Shown piece by piece: positions 14,601 through 29,119 of a stretch of 64,000 nucleotides of DNA (position 1 is the first letter of the stretch; each line of letters starts with the position of its first letter). This DNA comes from Penelope pileata. Lineage: Eukaryota; Chordata; Aves; Galliformes; Cracidae. The notes below the pieces were generated by a model that searched no databases, was not told where the DNA came from, and worked only from the letters and a program-made list of their open reading frames with translations. The position numbers were made by a program, and so were the translations under genes. Where the stretch lies: the NCBI GenBank assembly GCA_013396635.1, contig WBMW01001495.1, positions 186,001 to 250,000 on the forward strand. The letters are read 5' to 3'.

Positions 14601-17600
14601 TTCTGAATATAGAAAAAAATGGGTGGGACAAATATTTGCTGCATCTTGTATTACTTGCAGAGAGTAGTTGCTTTCCTTGTGTCACTGCAAATGGTATAAA
14701 CACGTTATTACTTGCTTGTTGGTATACAGGCTAGAAACAAACTTATTATCTATTTAACATATGGCCTTCCTACTGGGTCTCAGGTTTCTATCCAATGAGT
14801 TAACCTCAGTTTTCACGCTATGAGTTAAATCTCTGACCCACAAATGTCAACAGGATCTTTGCCATCGAATTAATTGGGACCAGGATTTCACTCAATCAGT
14901 ATTTCTTGGAGAAGATCTTAAATACTTTGTTAAGAAACAAAGGGGAGAAATCTCAACCTACAAATATGTAAGGCATTCATTTCTACCCTAAGCGACTTAG
15001 TCAATACCCAGAGTCAGTTAAATTAAGCTTGGTTAGAGCTTTTACTTTTTGCTAAAAACTCAGCAACTCACATAGGAGTAGATTTTGTTTTCACCAGGAA
15101 AGAAGGAGACTCCAGACATTTAGCCTGTGACATAGCTATGATAGTTATTTTAGATATTGCCTGAAAGTACAGTAGATGGCTTAAGATGTCAGTGTCAAAG
15201 GCTGATTGTCTTAGAAGCTCTTCTTATTGTGCTAGAAAATGCTTACGGTTCTGTGGAAGGCACATCTTGCAGGCATGTTTCCTGACAAAATAAGCAGATA
15301 CGTTAGCCAAGGCTTTCTATCTTAAAAAGAAGTGTATTGTTTCAGTGACAGCTAATCAGTAGTGCTCTTCCAGCTAAAGAAATCCAGTTGCCACTTGACA
15401 GCGTGGAGATTAGTAACATCTTAACACACTCAACAATAGCACTTTGAATTTGGAAATGACATCAGTGATACCATAGCCTATACGTACCACACAATAATAT
15501 GCAACATTTCACAGATGCTACCCTCCTCACTTCTCAATTGGCTTTCAAGTGAAGCAGGAAAAAAGTACTATGAACATACTACCTAAAACGACAGTCTTGC
15601 CATTTCTGCGAAAACTTCAACACAAATATAAGCTGGGATCATCAGTGAGGATGAGAGTGTTCAGTGCAGCACTCAGGCTGCACAAACTCGGCATTGCACC
15701 AACTTTACATTCTCCTGGTTGGAACCCTGTCAGGGCTGGTGTATAGCAGGGAGTTTAAAGGCTAGTATAAATGCCAGCAGTCTCAAAGGGCCATTTGAGT
15801 GGCTGGGATTATTGAGGCATAAAGGAACTACAAAGCCCCTGCTCTCTGACAGCCATGTGCCAATTGCATGCAGTGGGGGAGTAGCAGGAGATGCTTCCAG
15901 CACATGGGGATTTTACTCTTCCAGGTGTATCTTTTCATGACCGACTCCTGTGGGATCCTGAATTCATGCAAATCTGTCCCAGATTACCAGGGCACTGGCA
16001 CTAAAGTTTTGGGGAGACAGCTGAAGTGCTGCAGATTGCATTTTAAAGATGTGATGCTGACAAATTAAGTTCAAAGTCTTAGCAGGGCCCTTCCAAATGG
16101 CAGCTCTCCAGGACCAGACAGTTACAGCAGTGAGTTCTATAAATCTTTTCAGAAGCTCCTTGGGCTTCAAATACTTCCAACGTTTCGTCATTCCCTTCAA
16201 ACAGGGAAAATTGCCCAATCCCTTTTTGGAGGCCAGCATAATTATACTCTTGGAAAATAATAATAACAATAATAATAAAGTTTAAAAAACAGAGCACCGT
16301 ACTTCATGCCACATGATATAATTAGTTAATTCACACAGTAAATACTGGTAAAAATGTTAATATAATGGCTGTCTTAGAAGCAGTCCTGTAAATGTATGTG
16401 GATGCAAAGAAGTGCAATAAGAGCTTCTAAGAGATTTGTTTGGGACTTCTCATTGTAGCTGGGGAGAAGTTTAATTACAGATATAAAACCTCTGACAAGC
16501 CATTGTACATGTCTCACAGTATGTGCATTTTGTTACTTAAAAATATCTCGGACAAAAACAAATGGACAAAACAATTTTGTTCCTTTCCATCTACTGCCTT
16601 TTCCTCCATCATATTTGCTTGCTACATCTGTCCAAGTTAATTAGCATCCTGAAATATTTTGGAGGAAATACATGTGAATGCAAGTGTCAGAGAAGTCTCT
16701 TCCATCTACAGCAATAAAGCTGATCAAACTATTACAGCCAAAAGCTCACAGAAGAGCTCACAAAACAGTATTAGCTATCTGCCTATGCAATTGGCTAACT
16801 CTTTGGGTTATTCAAATACAGCAACCCTCCTTTAATAATGAAAATTGTTCTACGAATTTACCGCTTACAGTGAACCCTCCAAAGAAGACTTGATTTTCTT
16901 CTGTCACAAATGAAGTAATCTTTATAAAATTTAGCATCCATCCTCACCTACTGTATGTTTTTCTTACTTTTTTTTTCTCAGACAAGCATTAAAACACAAA
17001 AGAAATTGGACAGAACCTGGGATAGTTTTACATGGCTTCAAAAGAAGAAAAGAATCAAACTAAAAAAGATTTTTAAAAGGGAAGGAAATATTAACCTGAC
17101 AAATTGAACAAACATGATGTGCTGTGTTTGGACCCTGTTATGCTTCAGACTCTCAGAATACCTTCTCTTGGCAAGGCATTAACCTGCCCATCATTCTTTA
17201 TTTATTTTTTACACTGATGGATGATTAAAGTGATTTTGACATTCACACATTGTCTTAATTGAATTAATTAATCTGACACAAAACCCTCTCCTCTTCCTAC
17301 ATGGAAAAAAAGGATACAGATTTCATGCCATTTATATTACTTAATCAAATACTTACATAAACAAGCTGCTGATTTGTGCTGAATTTTTAGGAAGGTGAAA
17401 TCACAAAAAGAGATCCAAAGCAATACTGGACATTAGAGACTTTTCCTAAAGTGTATGTTGTCAACAGTTCACAATTTCAGGCTAAGCAGCAGCTTCTCTG
17501 GATTTCAACTCATGGATGTGATCTGAAAGAGAAACTTTGAGATAATGACAAAGAGAAATATCTAGCAGTAAACAGGTAGTAACTGGAAGAAACCCACAGG

Positions 17601-19448
17601 TGGGTCTGTGATGGCTGTGTGGACACCATTTCAGCACTAGATGGTGGGGCTGATGGAGCCAAAAGGCCAGCAGAGGTGAGGCCCTTTCAGGCAAGCACAA
17701 GAGAGCCAGAGGACGGAGCTGAGGAAGGAGACACCTCTGAGAGGCAACAACTGGATGGTGGCCTTGCAGGGAGAAGAGCAGCAGTAGCAAAAAGCAGTGC
17801 CAAACCTGAAGAGATCAAACTGCCTCGATTTTAACAAGTAGTTAATTTACATATATATATATCTGTCCATGATGAAACTGTTATGTTTCCCTACAAACTA
17901 AAAAATGCACTCTTTTAACAAAGTCTCAGCATGGCTTGCATAGTACCTTAAAAAAAACAAAGCCTATGTTTAAGTGAGAACAGAGCCAAGGTACATGGCC
18001 TGTGAGGAAAAAGGAGCTTAGCCTGTTACAGTACTTAAATGCTGAATCATTTCCAGTATTCTGTGCCAGATAATCATTCAAATGTAAGTTGCACCAGTAT
18101 GATCTGATACGTCAAGAGGCAAGCAAGTTACATCAGTAGCCCTGATCTTATCTGAACATAAAACCTGTCTTCTTTTTGTTCACTGCATCATTTCCCAAAC
18201 TTTTTTCCCATGTTCCCCTCCCAGATGAATTTATCCATTCACTGTCTGCTAATTCCTTGATGCAATTAGCATGTCCCAGCATAATTCCTTTAGTACATTG
18301 TCTGCCGCCTGAGCATAACACCAGAATTTGTTTAGTTGTCATTCTAGTGGCCTGAAGGCTATTTCAGTCACTAAGAGAGTGATTTGATTGCATAACTTAG
18401 GTGCCTGATGCTATTTGAGCAGCTCTGGGGTATCTAAGCCACCTATCAGAGACTGATAAAGCAGTGTGGGAGTCTTACATGCTTAGCAGGTGGAGATGAG
18501 GGCAGGTGACCTTTGCTTCATTTGAAGTTAAGCGAGATGCCTATATTTGGGTAACTGAACTGAGTCTGAACAGCTGATTCCTATATGCATTATTTGGCTT
18601 TTCAGTTTAAATATAAACCAGTGTTTTGTATGACTAATGCTGTACATCTCTTCTTATGGTCTGTTTTCTGAAAAGCAATTAATGAATAATTATGCTCTAC
18701 CTTATCTCTAGCTCATGTACTAGAAACTCAAGTACAGAAAGTTAGAATAACATTCAGAAGTAAACTGTTATTTACACATTTATTCTTTTGCCACATTAAG
18801 TGTATCATTCAGTTTCTAAGCTTGGTTTTCAGTATCCATAGAAACTGTATTAGACTACAAATGGCATCACTTATTTCCTTTTGTGTTTACTGATCTTGAA
18901 AAGATTTTCTGAATCTGCAGTGCTGTATCATATCTCATGGTCATTGCTTTCAAGCTACTTCCATGTCAAGTACTGTATATAACTTAAAAACCATATAACA
19001 TACCTCATATTTTAGCATGCGATATTAAACTGCTCAGTGGTTCATTGTGGTACTATTGTTTCGTGTCATTGCACTAAAAATTCCCATTCTCCTTGGTTAT
19101 TGTCTATGAGTAGATGTTTCCTGTGTTCCTGCTTTGTAGTTCTACCATTTTTCATAGCTTGCTTCATACTTTCCTTTCTCGACAGCTGCTGAGGATGATG
19201 TTTGCAGGAGAAAATAGACAGTAAAGTCCTGATGTTAGAAAAACACTTGGCACCTCAAAGCTGTTCCTATGGCAACTGAGGCCTACAGTGGTACATCCAT
19301 GAAACTTCATGCCATTTTTAAGCATGGTGTTTTTGCAGATGTGCTTCTTTGAAAAGTACCACATCATACTATTCTTTTTGTTAAATTTCACAAACAGACG
19401 TGAAAACATGTTCAGTGTTTTTAGGAACATACTTCTTTTGATACCATG
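5671..19448. other. Long non-coding stretch, no gene or clear repeat seen
   Basis: The stretch is AT-rich with scattered short homopolymers (pyrimidine run near 9631-9660, ATA/AAT triplets at 16255-16280, TA run near 17852-17862). Two locally GC-richer patches (about 6400-6540 and 13390-13570) hold short open frames on both strands but no recognisable domain or splice-bounded exon. I found no tRNA-like or snoRNA-like signature by eye. Very old transposon remnants could be present below what I can recognise. Confidence 0.45.
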
Positions 19449-19466
19449 ACTAAGTCATGACTTAGT
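19449..19466. repeat. 18-bp perfect palindrome
   Basis: ACTAAGTCATGACTTAGT equals its own reverse complement. With the base on its left it contains TGACTAA, close to an AP-1-type TGA-TCA half-site arrangement on each strand. It may be chance; binding is not shown. Confidence 0.6.
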
Positions 19467-21215
19467 TATGTTTTTGAGCTGACAATTGCAATACCACATT
19501 ACTACTGGATTTACAAAACTAAATCATGTTAATTTAAACAAAAGGAGAGAGTAGTCAACCATATTCAAGTACGTTATCTTGAATAATGAATGTTTTTAAT
19601 GAAGCTTGAATGCAACTATGTCTAAGACTAAAATCCTCTTTTATTTTCCTTTGCAGCTTTGTAAGTACATAAATGCATGTCTAATTAAAAAATTAACCGT
19701 GTATGTATTTTCCCGGGTGAGTAGCCTCCACTTCCTGAAGCAGGTTAGAAACCCCTGGTCTGGCCCAGGAGCCAGAGGTAAATCTTGATGTTTGTCACTG
19801 ACACTGCAGTTTACCGGGCTATGGTCACCCCTCTGGTGACCCTTCAAGCAACTGCACAGTTCTGATCCCAGCGTCCAGCCTGAACCCGCTGCGGGGTCCC
19901 ACCTGGAGCAGAGAGGATCAAGCAGGGGCAGCAGGGCAGTCAGTAGTAAGGCATTCGTTTTACCATCAAGGCAAAGGAAATTTTCAGCATTAATCCATCT
20001 CTAGAAGTGCATTTCCTCTGTGCTTTCGTGAGATTTGCTGTTTTCTGACAGAAAAGATCTTTGCTCTGCATTGTTAGCCCTTCTGTGAACCAAGTGTTAA
20101 TAATTTCTGCAAGTTAAAAAAAAAATTCTTATGCTTCAGTTGGTTTCTTTTCTTGAGCTGTTTCCACCTCAGTTGTTGACTACTAAAACTTAACATTTGA
20201 ATTCTTCTTCCTAGGAGATAAAGGAAAGAGTCCTGTCAGAAAAATGAATATCCATGCAAGGAATTTCATCACACAGGATTTTTTTAAGTAATAATTACTT
20301 TCTAGTGTTCTTTCTCAGTCATGGAAGATTTTGCTGTCAACAGTGTCTTTTATGCTTTCTCTGAGGACCGTCTATCATAATTCAAATATAGCAAATTAAT
20401 AGAAGAATCTATCACCTTGCATCACTACGGTCCTTAAAATGATATTTCAGGCTGTGTTTCTGTCGTGTTTCCTACCTGAGCCTGAATGGGGGAGTACAGT
20501 CACTTCTACTGTGAGCGAAGAGGCCATGTATGAATTATTCACTGAATATCCCACATGAAGGGAGTTGGATTAAGGTCTTTCACAGAACCTCCTGCTTTTG
20601 GATTATATTTTTGTTATAAGTTGTTTTACTTCTATTGTACTCAGTTACAATGATACGACACAGAGGAAAGGGTAGTGCTCCAGGAGATTTGTCTGGAAGT
20701 AGAGAAGACATCAGGTGCCATTCTCTTCCACCACAGGTGCTGCATTAGAAATCTGTGTCTACATGAAAAGCTAAATTCAAGGTTTTGTTCTATAAGCATA
20801 AAGCAAAAATGACATACAGTGGCCTGCAAAACCAGACTGTTAGCAGTTTGTATTACAGAAGTACTGCATAACTTTTCTGACAATTTCACCTTTTGTGCTG
20901 ACATCCATGAATTTGCTCTTTGGTACTCTCTTTCATAAAGTTATAGTTTGTCTTAAAATTATACTGCTAGAGTTGTGAACAAGTTTGTATTGAACATATA
21001 AGGTTCTAGAAGGCAGTGAATAAGAAAATATTTTAAAAACATTACGGTCAAGAAGGAGAAAGGTTAACTTTGCAAGGATTTGAATGCTTCATTCTTAACA
21101 GTGAACCTATGGAATGCTTTGGAATAGTTTTCTAAAGTTAATTTGACATGAATGCAGACATTTTATAGGCAATTTTTATAAATGTGAGTAAACAATGGTC
21201 TTGAAAAGATGTGCC
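19467..21215. other. Non-coding, nothing recognised
   Basis: The stretch contains a short GC-richer patch (about 19740-19930) with no recognised domain. I see no supportable gene or transposon. Confidence 0.4.
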
Positions 21216-21265
21216 TTCTGGCTAAACATTTCCCAGACTATTCTGGCTAAACATTTCCCAGACTA
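21216..21265. repeat. Two perfect tandem copies of a 25-bp unit
   Basis: The 25-base unit at 21216-21240 (begins TTCTGGCTAAAC, ends CCCAGACTA) is repeated exactly at 21241-21265, and the first five bases of a third unit follow (21266-21270). No base differs between the two copies, so the duplication is recent, or it is an assembly slip. Confidence 0.9.
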
Positions 21266-22696
21266 TTCTGCAAAACAAACCAACAGTTCTGAGCAAAACT
21301 GGACTAGCTAATCGAATAGAAACACAGTGACGGGAGGGAACACAAACCCCTATGGGAAGGAGTGAAGAGCATCAACAGCCTTAAACAGAGGCAGTCAGAG
21401 AAGCATTACACAGTAACATTTAGCAAACTGAAGCTATTTTGTACTCTGTGCTCCTGTACTGCCTTCTTAACCGAGATTGATTTCAGATATTATTTGGACA
21501 GAATCTGTCCAAATAACTGCTGGTGCATCTCTGTCCAGAACTGCTCATAGTTTTTTTATTCCATGAAAAGCCCACACACAAGCAGTTTTTAACTGCTGGA
21601 CCTCTGCCTTCTGATACTAAATGCTATCAATAGACAGTAAATTTCAGAAAATAAATGGTAGAAGACAAAGAAAAAATACAACCAAAAGAGTGAGACACAC
21701 AAGGAAATGATACAAAAAAAAGAAGTGATAACTAAAAAGACAGGAGCAAGAGGCATCACAAAGGGAGAAAGCTGATGCAGTTGGTTTGTCATCTTTCCTG
21801 GAACAACCACTAGTACAGGAGCACTATCCAAAAAATACAGCAGATTCACCTTTTTTTCTTAGTTAATAAATCAAGACATGATACAACCATTTTGTCTCAT
21901 TGCTCTCTCTCCATCTCTCAGAGTTCTCTAGTGATCATATTGCAGTCAATCTCAAAAGCAAACAGACTATCACATCACTTTTCAGTTGTGATTCAGTTTT
22001 ACTTAAATAAGCAGGCCTGTCAGTATGCAATAATTTCTAAAATAGTTGAAGGCAAATTAATAAAACAATAACTTGTTTTGTGGGCAAGAGTGGCTCCCGT
22101 CCTGACTCAGGGTAATGGGACTGAGGTGGCACTGACTCTTCTACTGATGCCACTCTAGTTACATCTGCTGGACAAGAAGTACATTTCACAAGGGGTTGGT
22201 ACTTTTCTGTTAAAAAAATAAACAAATCACAGGTCCCTATCTGTTTAGATACCAGTCAGACACCTCTGTAACCAACCTTTTTGCAGATGGACAGTCTTGT
22301 TTGGGCATCTTTCATTTGCAGCATAAAGCTAAAAGAGGAAAGAAGAGTTTAACTGGGACACAGCCACCAAATTTGGCAGTGTTCCCTTTGAATATTTTTC
22401 TAAGCATTTTGTCCATATGAGTTCTGAGCACAAATGCCAAATGACATGCAGGAAAGAAAGATTAAGCTGATAAAACTGTGCAGCAGTTTTTTTCTGTTTT
22501 GGCTGCGTGTGATATACAAATTACTTTTTTTTTTTTCTTGATTAAAATGAAAGGAAGTAGGTACTAGCCTTCCTTCTTAATTAAACTGATTCAAATAGAT
22601 CATCTGTGTGTCTGTTCTTCGTTTCATATTTCACTAGCCAAATGGGATCTCAGAAGAACTGTGCTGCAAGATAGGATATCTCTAATGAGATAGCAC

Positions 22697-22757
22697 ATCC
22701 TTTTTTTTTTTTTTTTTTTTTTCAAGTATATTTCCTTTTTTTTTTTTTTTTTTTTGC
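22697..22757. repeat. Double poly-T tract
   Basis: Two T runs of about 20 bases each are separated by a short spacer (CAAGTATATTTCC). This could be the reverse-strand poly-A tail of an old retroposed sequence or simple microsatellite growth. I do not see a matching retrocopy beside it. Confidence 0.8.
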
Positions 22758-23330
22758 AGGTATCTGCTCATTTTATCTGGATGTCTTATTGTTAATAGCC
22801 TCCTCTGCTCAGGCAGTTGTGTCTGTGACAGCAGAACAACATGTTCCCTCCAGTACAGTGGAGTTATTTCATGTCTGACGGGAGATAAAATGTAAGCTAC
22901 TCAAAAAGAACCTCCAAATCACCCTGTAAAAGGAAGCTGCAGAGAGACAGGCTGCTGGCAAGAAGAGAGATCAAAGGGCTATGTTAAAGGACTCGAAGGC
23001 CGTATTTCTCTTTCATCAGGCCAGATTATGCAACCTGCCAGGTGCAGAAGACTTGCAGCTTCTAAGGGGTGAGCAAGTAATGCAGATACGATTCATTTCA
23101 ACGACACCCCTGGAAAACAAAGTCAATTTGCAGGGAGGTCAGGATGTGTTGGGAACAGGTGGCAGTTGCAGATATTTTAGATAGTTCCTCCACACTCTGT
23201 GGCAGGCAAGGGAAAAGATGTAATCTTCATTGTTACAGGGGCTGGTGGTTATTTCCCCTCCGTATTTAGATAATATTTACTAAAAAGGGAGGGAGACAAC
23301 CTGGTAATATAATTTTCAGTTTAAGCATTC

Positions 23331-23480
23331 CTGCAGGGGAGGGCTGTGGGGAGCTGGAGCCCAGCCCTGCTGCTGCCTGGCTGAGGAGGGCCTGAGGGCC
23401 CCGGGGCCCTGGGCTGGGGCAGGTGGAGGAGCCCCAAGGTGAGGGACAGCACCAGGGCTGGGGGAGCCCTGTGGGCCCTG
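23331..23480. other. Isolated GC-rich block in AT-rich surroundings
   Basis: About 150 bases are strongly enriched in G and C with many CCC/GGG runs. Open frames on the minus strand are proline, leucine and glycine rich, as expected from composition alone. I see no start site, splice pair or domain, so I do not call a gene. It may be a fragment of an unrecognised repeat. Confidence 0.4.
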
Positions 23481-26400
23481 ATACTTCTTAACAGAAGGTT
23501 TAAATGGAGAAAGCCATTCACCCAGCCCTAAAGCAGATTAATGGTTTGTACTGGATGCCTAACTTTCAGTTGCCTAACAAACGTTCACATGAGGTTAATC
23601 CCCCACAGAGATCTCGGCTTACTCTGTCTAATGCTTCAGGATGAATTTTATCAGGCTGTGTTCTCACTAGCTGATTCGGGAATCTTAAGCACTTGTGCTT
23701 TCTTTCCCCCAGCCCTTGGTCACTTATGTTACTTGTGCCAGCCATCTGGTAGCAGATGGCCTTTGTGGAGAGTTCGGTCACAAAAAGGCATTAAACATTT
23801 TGGCCTTCTCAGCATCTTCTGTTTATACCTCTCCTCCCCTCAGAGCAGCAGACCAAAGCTTTCTCAGCCTTCCTCTTACTGATAGTCCAATTACAAAAGG
23901 ACTTCCTGTTACTCCTTGCAGTCACAGCCTTTCTGCTTTTATCCTCTAAAACTGAGCATTACTCTTTTAATGCTGCTGCCATGTTGGGCTTTTTAGCTGC
24001 TGCCTTCTGCATCTGGATGGGTAGCAGAGCCTTGCCCAGTGGTGGCTTGCTCATCCAGCCTCCATTCTCCCACCTTATTTGTCTCCTTGTGGGTTTACCT
24101 ATCACCCTCTGAAAATGGTGAAATACAGTTTTTTTGAGTATCTGTTGCCTATCACTCTTCTGCTTTTCACAAAACAGGGATCTCTGCAACTGTAGAAGTA
24201 GAAGGCTGTTCTCATCGTGATCTCAACCCGTTGAACAGTTAATTCTGTTGTATTATTTTTCCAAGTACTTAAAGAGTACTTCATTAACACTAAGTCCTGT
24301 TCTTCAGATGCAGAAATGCAAAACCATTTGGAAATCAAAATAAACTTTGTGTCTCTTGCTTTTGTGCACTGAAACAGTAGCCCAAAATTTCTTGCTCTTA
24401 TGTTTTTAAAAATGTAAGTCACCCGTAGCACAGCAGACTCAGTCCAAAGATGAAGGTAAATACAAATCCTAGGTCTTGCATTCTAATTGACCAATCTGTT
24501 GGAAATATGAAAACTATATATTGTTTGCACTTTACTGAGCTTTGATTCTTTTCAAAACTACATAATATCTTAAATCTATAGGATCTCAGCTACAGCCCAA
24601 TGAAGCTGATGGAGAATTTCCTGTGTTCATTGATAGGTTTTCACTACGACTGACAGTATGGAGCAAAATGATACGTAGAATGTAGATTCTTTTACATTAA
24701 ACCTCCATAAATTAAATTGCAGGGAATCTTTTTTCTTGCTTATATGTGTAATACCATTAGGTTTATGATTGCTGTGTCATATTTTATCGGTTTCATAAGA
24801 AGCAAAGAGAGTTCTTAACGAAACCATTACTAGTGATCTCACACAGGGATCTGGTAAAATGTAGACTGTCTAAAATATCCCTCTAAAGTACAGTTAGTAG
24901 TTTTTTGGCATTGACTTTAGCCAATCAAATTACCCAGTCTGAGTAATCTATACTGCATTAAAAGCTTAACAAGCAAATAAATTTTATGATAAACAATTCA
25001 TTACCAAAATATTGATGCAATTATTTACAAGCATAGTTCAGGGCTAGGACAGTATGAGAAAAAAAAAAAAAAGGAAAAAACAATAAAGGAAGTAGAGTGC
25101 CATTATGTCTTATTTATTTTCCTATCTTCATGCACAAAGTGGAAAAATTAAAAAGTTGTTTAGAAAAGGAGACAAAGCAGTATTTTTTATCTTCTCTTCA
25201 TTTTCTCAATAGTAGCAAAAGAATCACAATAAAAACTTGGAGTAATATCCCTAAAACTCTATAAACAAAATTTTGGTGAATATTTCTAAGTGAAAAATCA
25301 TACTTGTCAAAATCAATCTTTTGACGAAAAGTTCATATCAATATTTTTAATGAAAATAATATATTTGAAATTAAAAAACTGACCAGAACCAAAAACTTTC
25401 TCATATTACATAAAATTTTTGCATTCATTGCTGTGCAATAAGAGAATTTAGTATTTCCAGATTTTTGTTTATTTATTCCAGGGACTATTTTGCAAATTGA
25501 GCTTGTACCATTCTGGACAAATGTGGGACAATTATGGTCTTGGGATGCCCCATAAAACTGTTGTATCCATCATTGGAGATAGATGGAGTATATATGAAAG
25601 GAGAAATAACAGGTTGATAAGGATTTTGCTCAGAAATCGGAGTGATGAAGTGTCTGAGAGAGGTGTGCTTATTTCAACAGATCTTGATTTAAAGTAGAAC
25701 AAAATCTTTGGCTGAGCAGTGCAGCACCTTACCACACACAAGCCAAGGAAGCTGTACACCGCATGGGTACCGTGTGTTAGCATTCCAGCTCCTGCTCCCA
25801 GACAAAAGCAGCTTTTATTTAAACTGAAAGGTATTGAGTAACAAGCCTCTGCCCAGCTTGATAAACTGAACACAACTGTCTCAAGTGAGACTATTAAAGC
25901 ACGGGAAATTTGCCACGTCCCCAGGATTTATCATTTTAATTGGAGTAAGACAGATCCCATCAACGATTATTGAACAGAGCAGCAAGATGTAGATATTGTT
26001 CTTTAGCAGTTGTTACTGTGCAAGACAGACAGAGATCCAAGGCAGGGGCAGAAATCCTTGTCAGTGTAAGCAGATAGCCATCTAATCTGGAGAAGACATG
26101 CAGGAGAAGAAGGGAAACAGGATCTTTCAGATACAATCAATAATGTAGAAGCAAAATAATGTCTTTTTCCAAAGACCTTATATGGCCACAGCAAGCCTTG
26201 GTTACCTCTTACAAATCCTTGTGCTAGTGCTTCAGTAACTTCACTTCTTGTGGCATATTTGAACAGTTTTCAAAGATTCGTTCTTTGACCTTCCCAGGTG
26301 CTGCCCTTTTAGTCTGCTTTTCATAGTCAGTATTAAGCAGGAATCAAAGTGGGCCACCATCAAACAGGAAATAAAAGGTATGCCTTGTTATGAATCTTGT

Positions 26401-29026
26401 ATTTTCATGATGTTAAATTAAGGATTTCAATATTACACCTCAAAAGTGATATAAAAGACCACAAGGATTAAGTTTAAGGGTATAATTTTAATCATAGTTG
26501 AGGTCTAATTGTCATTTTTTTCTAATGACTCATAACCTTTGTGAAAATTACACAATACTGAGCAGAGCAGAAAAGTACTTACAGCAGGGGTTAATTTTTA
26601 ATGCAAACTAGTTTTCTGCCAAAAGATTTCTAATAATCCACTTTTCACTAAGCTGAAGATCACTATTCCATCCCCTGTGTACATACTTATTTCAGGGCAG
26701 ACAATACAAGACTAGAGACTTGGCCATCAGAGTGCAATACAAATCATGCCTAGAAAACAGGCTTCTGCTTCAGGACACAGCGAGATGTATGTATCTGTAA
26801 AGGTAATCTAAAAACCACAAAATTCTAAAATTCACCTCAAAATGCTCCATGGGACAGCAACGGTCATCAATGGTTGAAAGACAAATAATAAAAAAACCCA
26901 GAACAATTACAAGATGACTGTGCCACTGTGATCCACATCTGAATTTTGTGATCAGTTTTAGCAAGCAGAGGTAGAAACATCTTAGAGGTGACCATACATA
27001 TGGCCAGCTCCCATTTGAGAACGCTGTACGGATCAAATTTTCACCTTGGGAAAGATACATGTGAAGAAGACAAGCTGGGAACCTGCAAAAACATGACTGG
27101 GATCAAGAACAGAATTACGATTCATTATTTCTTACAATGAACTTGGTAGACAGCAAACAGAAACAAATTGGATTTTTTTTTCATTTTTCTGTTTACTTAA
27201 TGCAAATAATTGAACTGTAGAATTTATACTGAAAATACTGAGGAGTTAATAAAAAAGGTGAGATGAATCCAGGGAGTAGTGATCCAAGGCTGCCTGTTAA
27301 AAAGGATAATTCATGTGCAGTTTATATTGGAGAACAAGCTAATTGCTAGATGCTCACTGGATAGGGGAGAAAAGGAAGAAATGTGTCAGTTCACATGGTT
27401 CTTCTTCAAACATTTTTCTTTTGCCTCAAGCAAAAGAGATTAAACGTGACTTGAAAATAAGTAAAATAAAAGAACTTAAACCACATATTTGTATTTTCAT
27501 CACAGTAAAGATACTCACACAGCTCAGCTGACAAGCAGTCATATTTGAGTGATGTACCATGTCTACTTTTGCTTGTCATCTCATATCCTTCATTGTTGAT
27601 CATTAGTAGCTCAGTACAAGAAAGAATACACTTTTGCTCTCAAAAGATAAAGTTGTTACCCAGTCCTCATTAATACTAAAAACATAAGACTTATTCAATG
27701 GAACAAATAGATTTTGATTAAATAATGTCATGCAGAAACATCAGACAAGATGAAACACCATTTCCCAAAGTTGTATTCCCCTCTAGTCCTGCTAGAGATT
27801 GAATCTGTCTGCACAATGTATCATAATTAAATCCATTTCTGTTAATCATTTCAGCCAAAATAAGTAGTAGGCTAAAGGGTAGGACGCCAACAGTTGCTAT
27901 TGTGGGTTTGCCCTAGTATGATGCAGGAAATCTCCACAACTGCCTTTATTCACATCTCTCCCATGCACAAGGGACAGAAAGGAGGTATCTTTTTCCCATG
28001 GAAAAAAAAAAAAAAGAAAAACCAAACAAAAAACTTAAAATTCTCAACTACCTCCTACACTTTCCTGTGAGTTAAAACTCCAATCACATCCTGACCAGCT
28101 CTTGGCTCCTCTCAGTTATCCACTGTCAACTCAGAAATCCGCAGCACATTAAAAAACCAGCAGATGAGGACAGCCCAAAGTAAAATGAATTAAATGATGA
28201 TAAATATCACAAGAAATATCATTTTAATTCAATAAAGCCATGCCCTTTTTATTCAGTGCTTCAGCAGAGTTTCCACTCTGAGATGCCAAAGAAAAAAAGG
28301 AAAGGTTAGGAAGAGCTTAGATTAAAACACAGTGCACTTTGGTTTGAGCACTTATGGTCTTCTCTTAAAAAATATGCTCTGCAAACTGCGTATGAGTGTA
28401 ACATGGTTCAAAAGAAAAGCAGAATAAAAATAAAAATCTATCTCATCAGTCAATCTCTATTTCAGGAAGTGAAGCAAAAACACAGTTCACAGCAAAGTTG
28501 TACCTCCCAGAAATATTCTGCCACCCACAACATTGTATAACTCTCTTTTAACACAAAACAAAGTTGTGCTTAGCTACTGTCAGCACCAACTAAATGCACC
28601 ACATGTAACCTCACCAAACCTTAAAAAACAACAACAAACAGATGATGTTATTTCCCTCCCTCTGGAAAAGCCTGTCTGATGAAGCTCCTGCTACAAAGCC
28701 CGGCTGTATTAGAAATGAGCCCCGCAGCTCCTGCTAGGATGGCTGCCTGCTCCTCGCTTCTCTGAAGGAAAAAGGAAGGCTGATTTGCTTGTGAGCTGTT
28801 CATGTTCATGATCCTGCCTGTTCTACACTGCTGGTCCTTCTCTATCAACTCTGTTATTTTTGCTCAATTTCTCTTCTCTTCTGTCAGCTAGTTTTCTTTT
28901 TGTTCATCTAGCCACAATTTCCAAAACCGAATAAACAACAGAAATGTATGTTCAAGTGACAAAACTCAACACCTGACACTAACTTTGAGGCAACGCTGAT
29001 GCAATAATCAGAACTAACAAACAACT
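23481..29026. other. Non-coding, nothing recognised
   Basis: The stretch is AT-rich with A-runs near 25051-25066 and 27992-28030. Short open frames show no domain or splice context. I recognised no transposon in this interval. Confidence 0.4.
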
Positions 29027-29119
29027 GTAGGGAACCTGCTTTGGCAGTGGGGTTGGACTCGATGATCTCTCGAGGTCCCTTCCAACCCCTACAATTCTGT
29101 GATTCTGTGATTCTGTGAC
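29027..29119 (+). mobile_element. CR1 LINE, short 3'-end fragment
   Basis: The fragment shows the characteristic avian CR1 3' untranslated tail. It has GGTTGGACTCGATGATCTC, then a stretch ending in TTCCAACCCCTACAATTCTG, and finally tandem GATTCTGTGATTCTGTGA octamers at the extreme 3' end. Only about 90 bases survive, which fits the severe 5' truncation typical of CR1 insertions. It carries no coding sequence. Confidence 0.92.

Noticed and set aside
22697..22757. Double poly-T as the tail of a processed pseudogene
   Set aside because: No coding remnant or target-site duplication is visible next to it.
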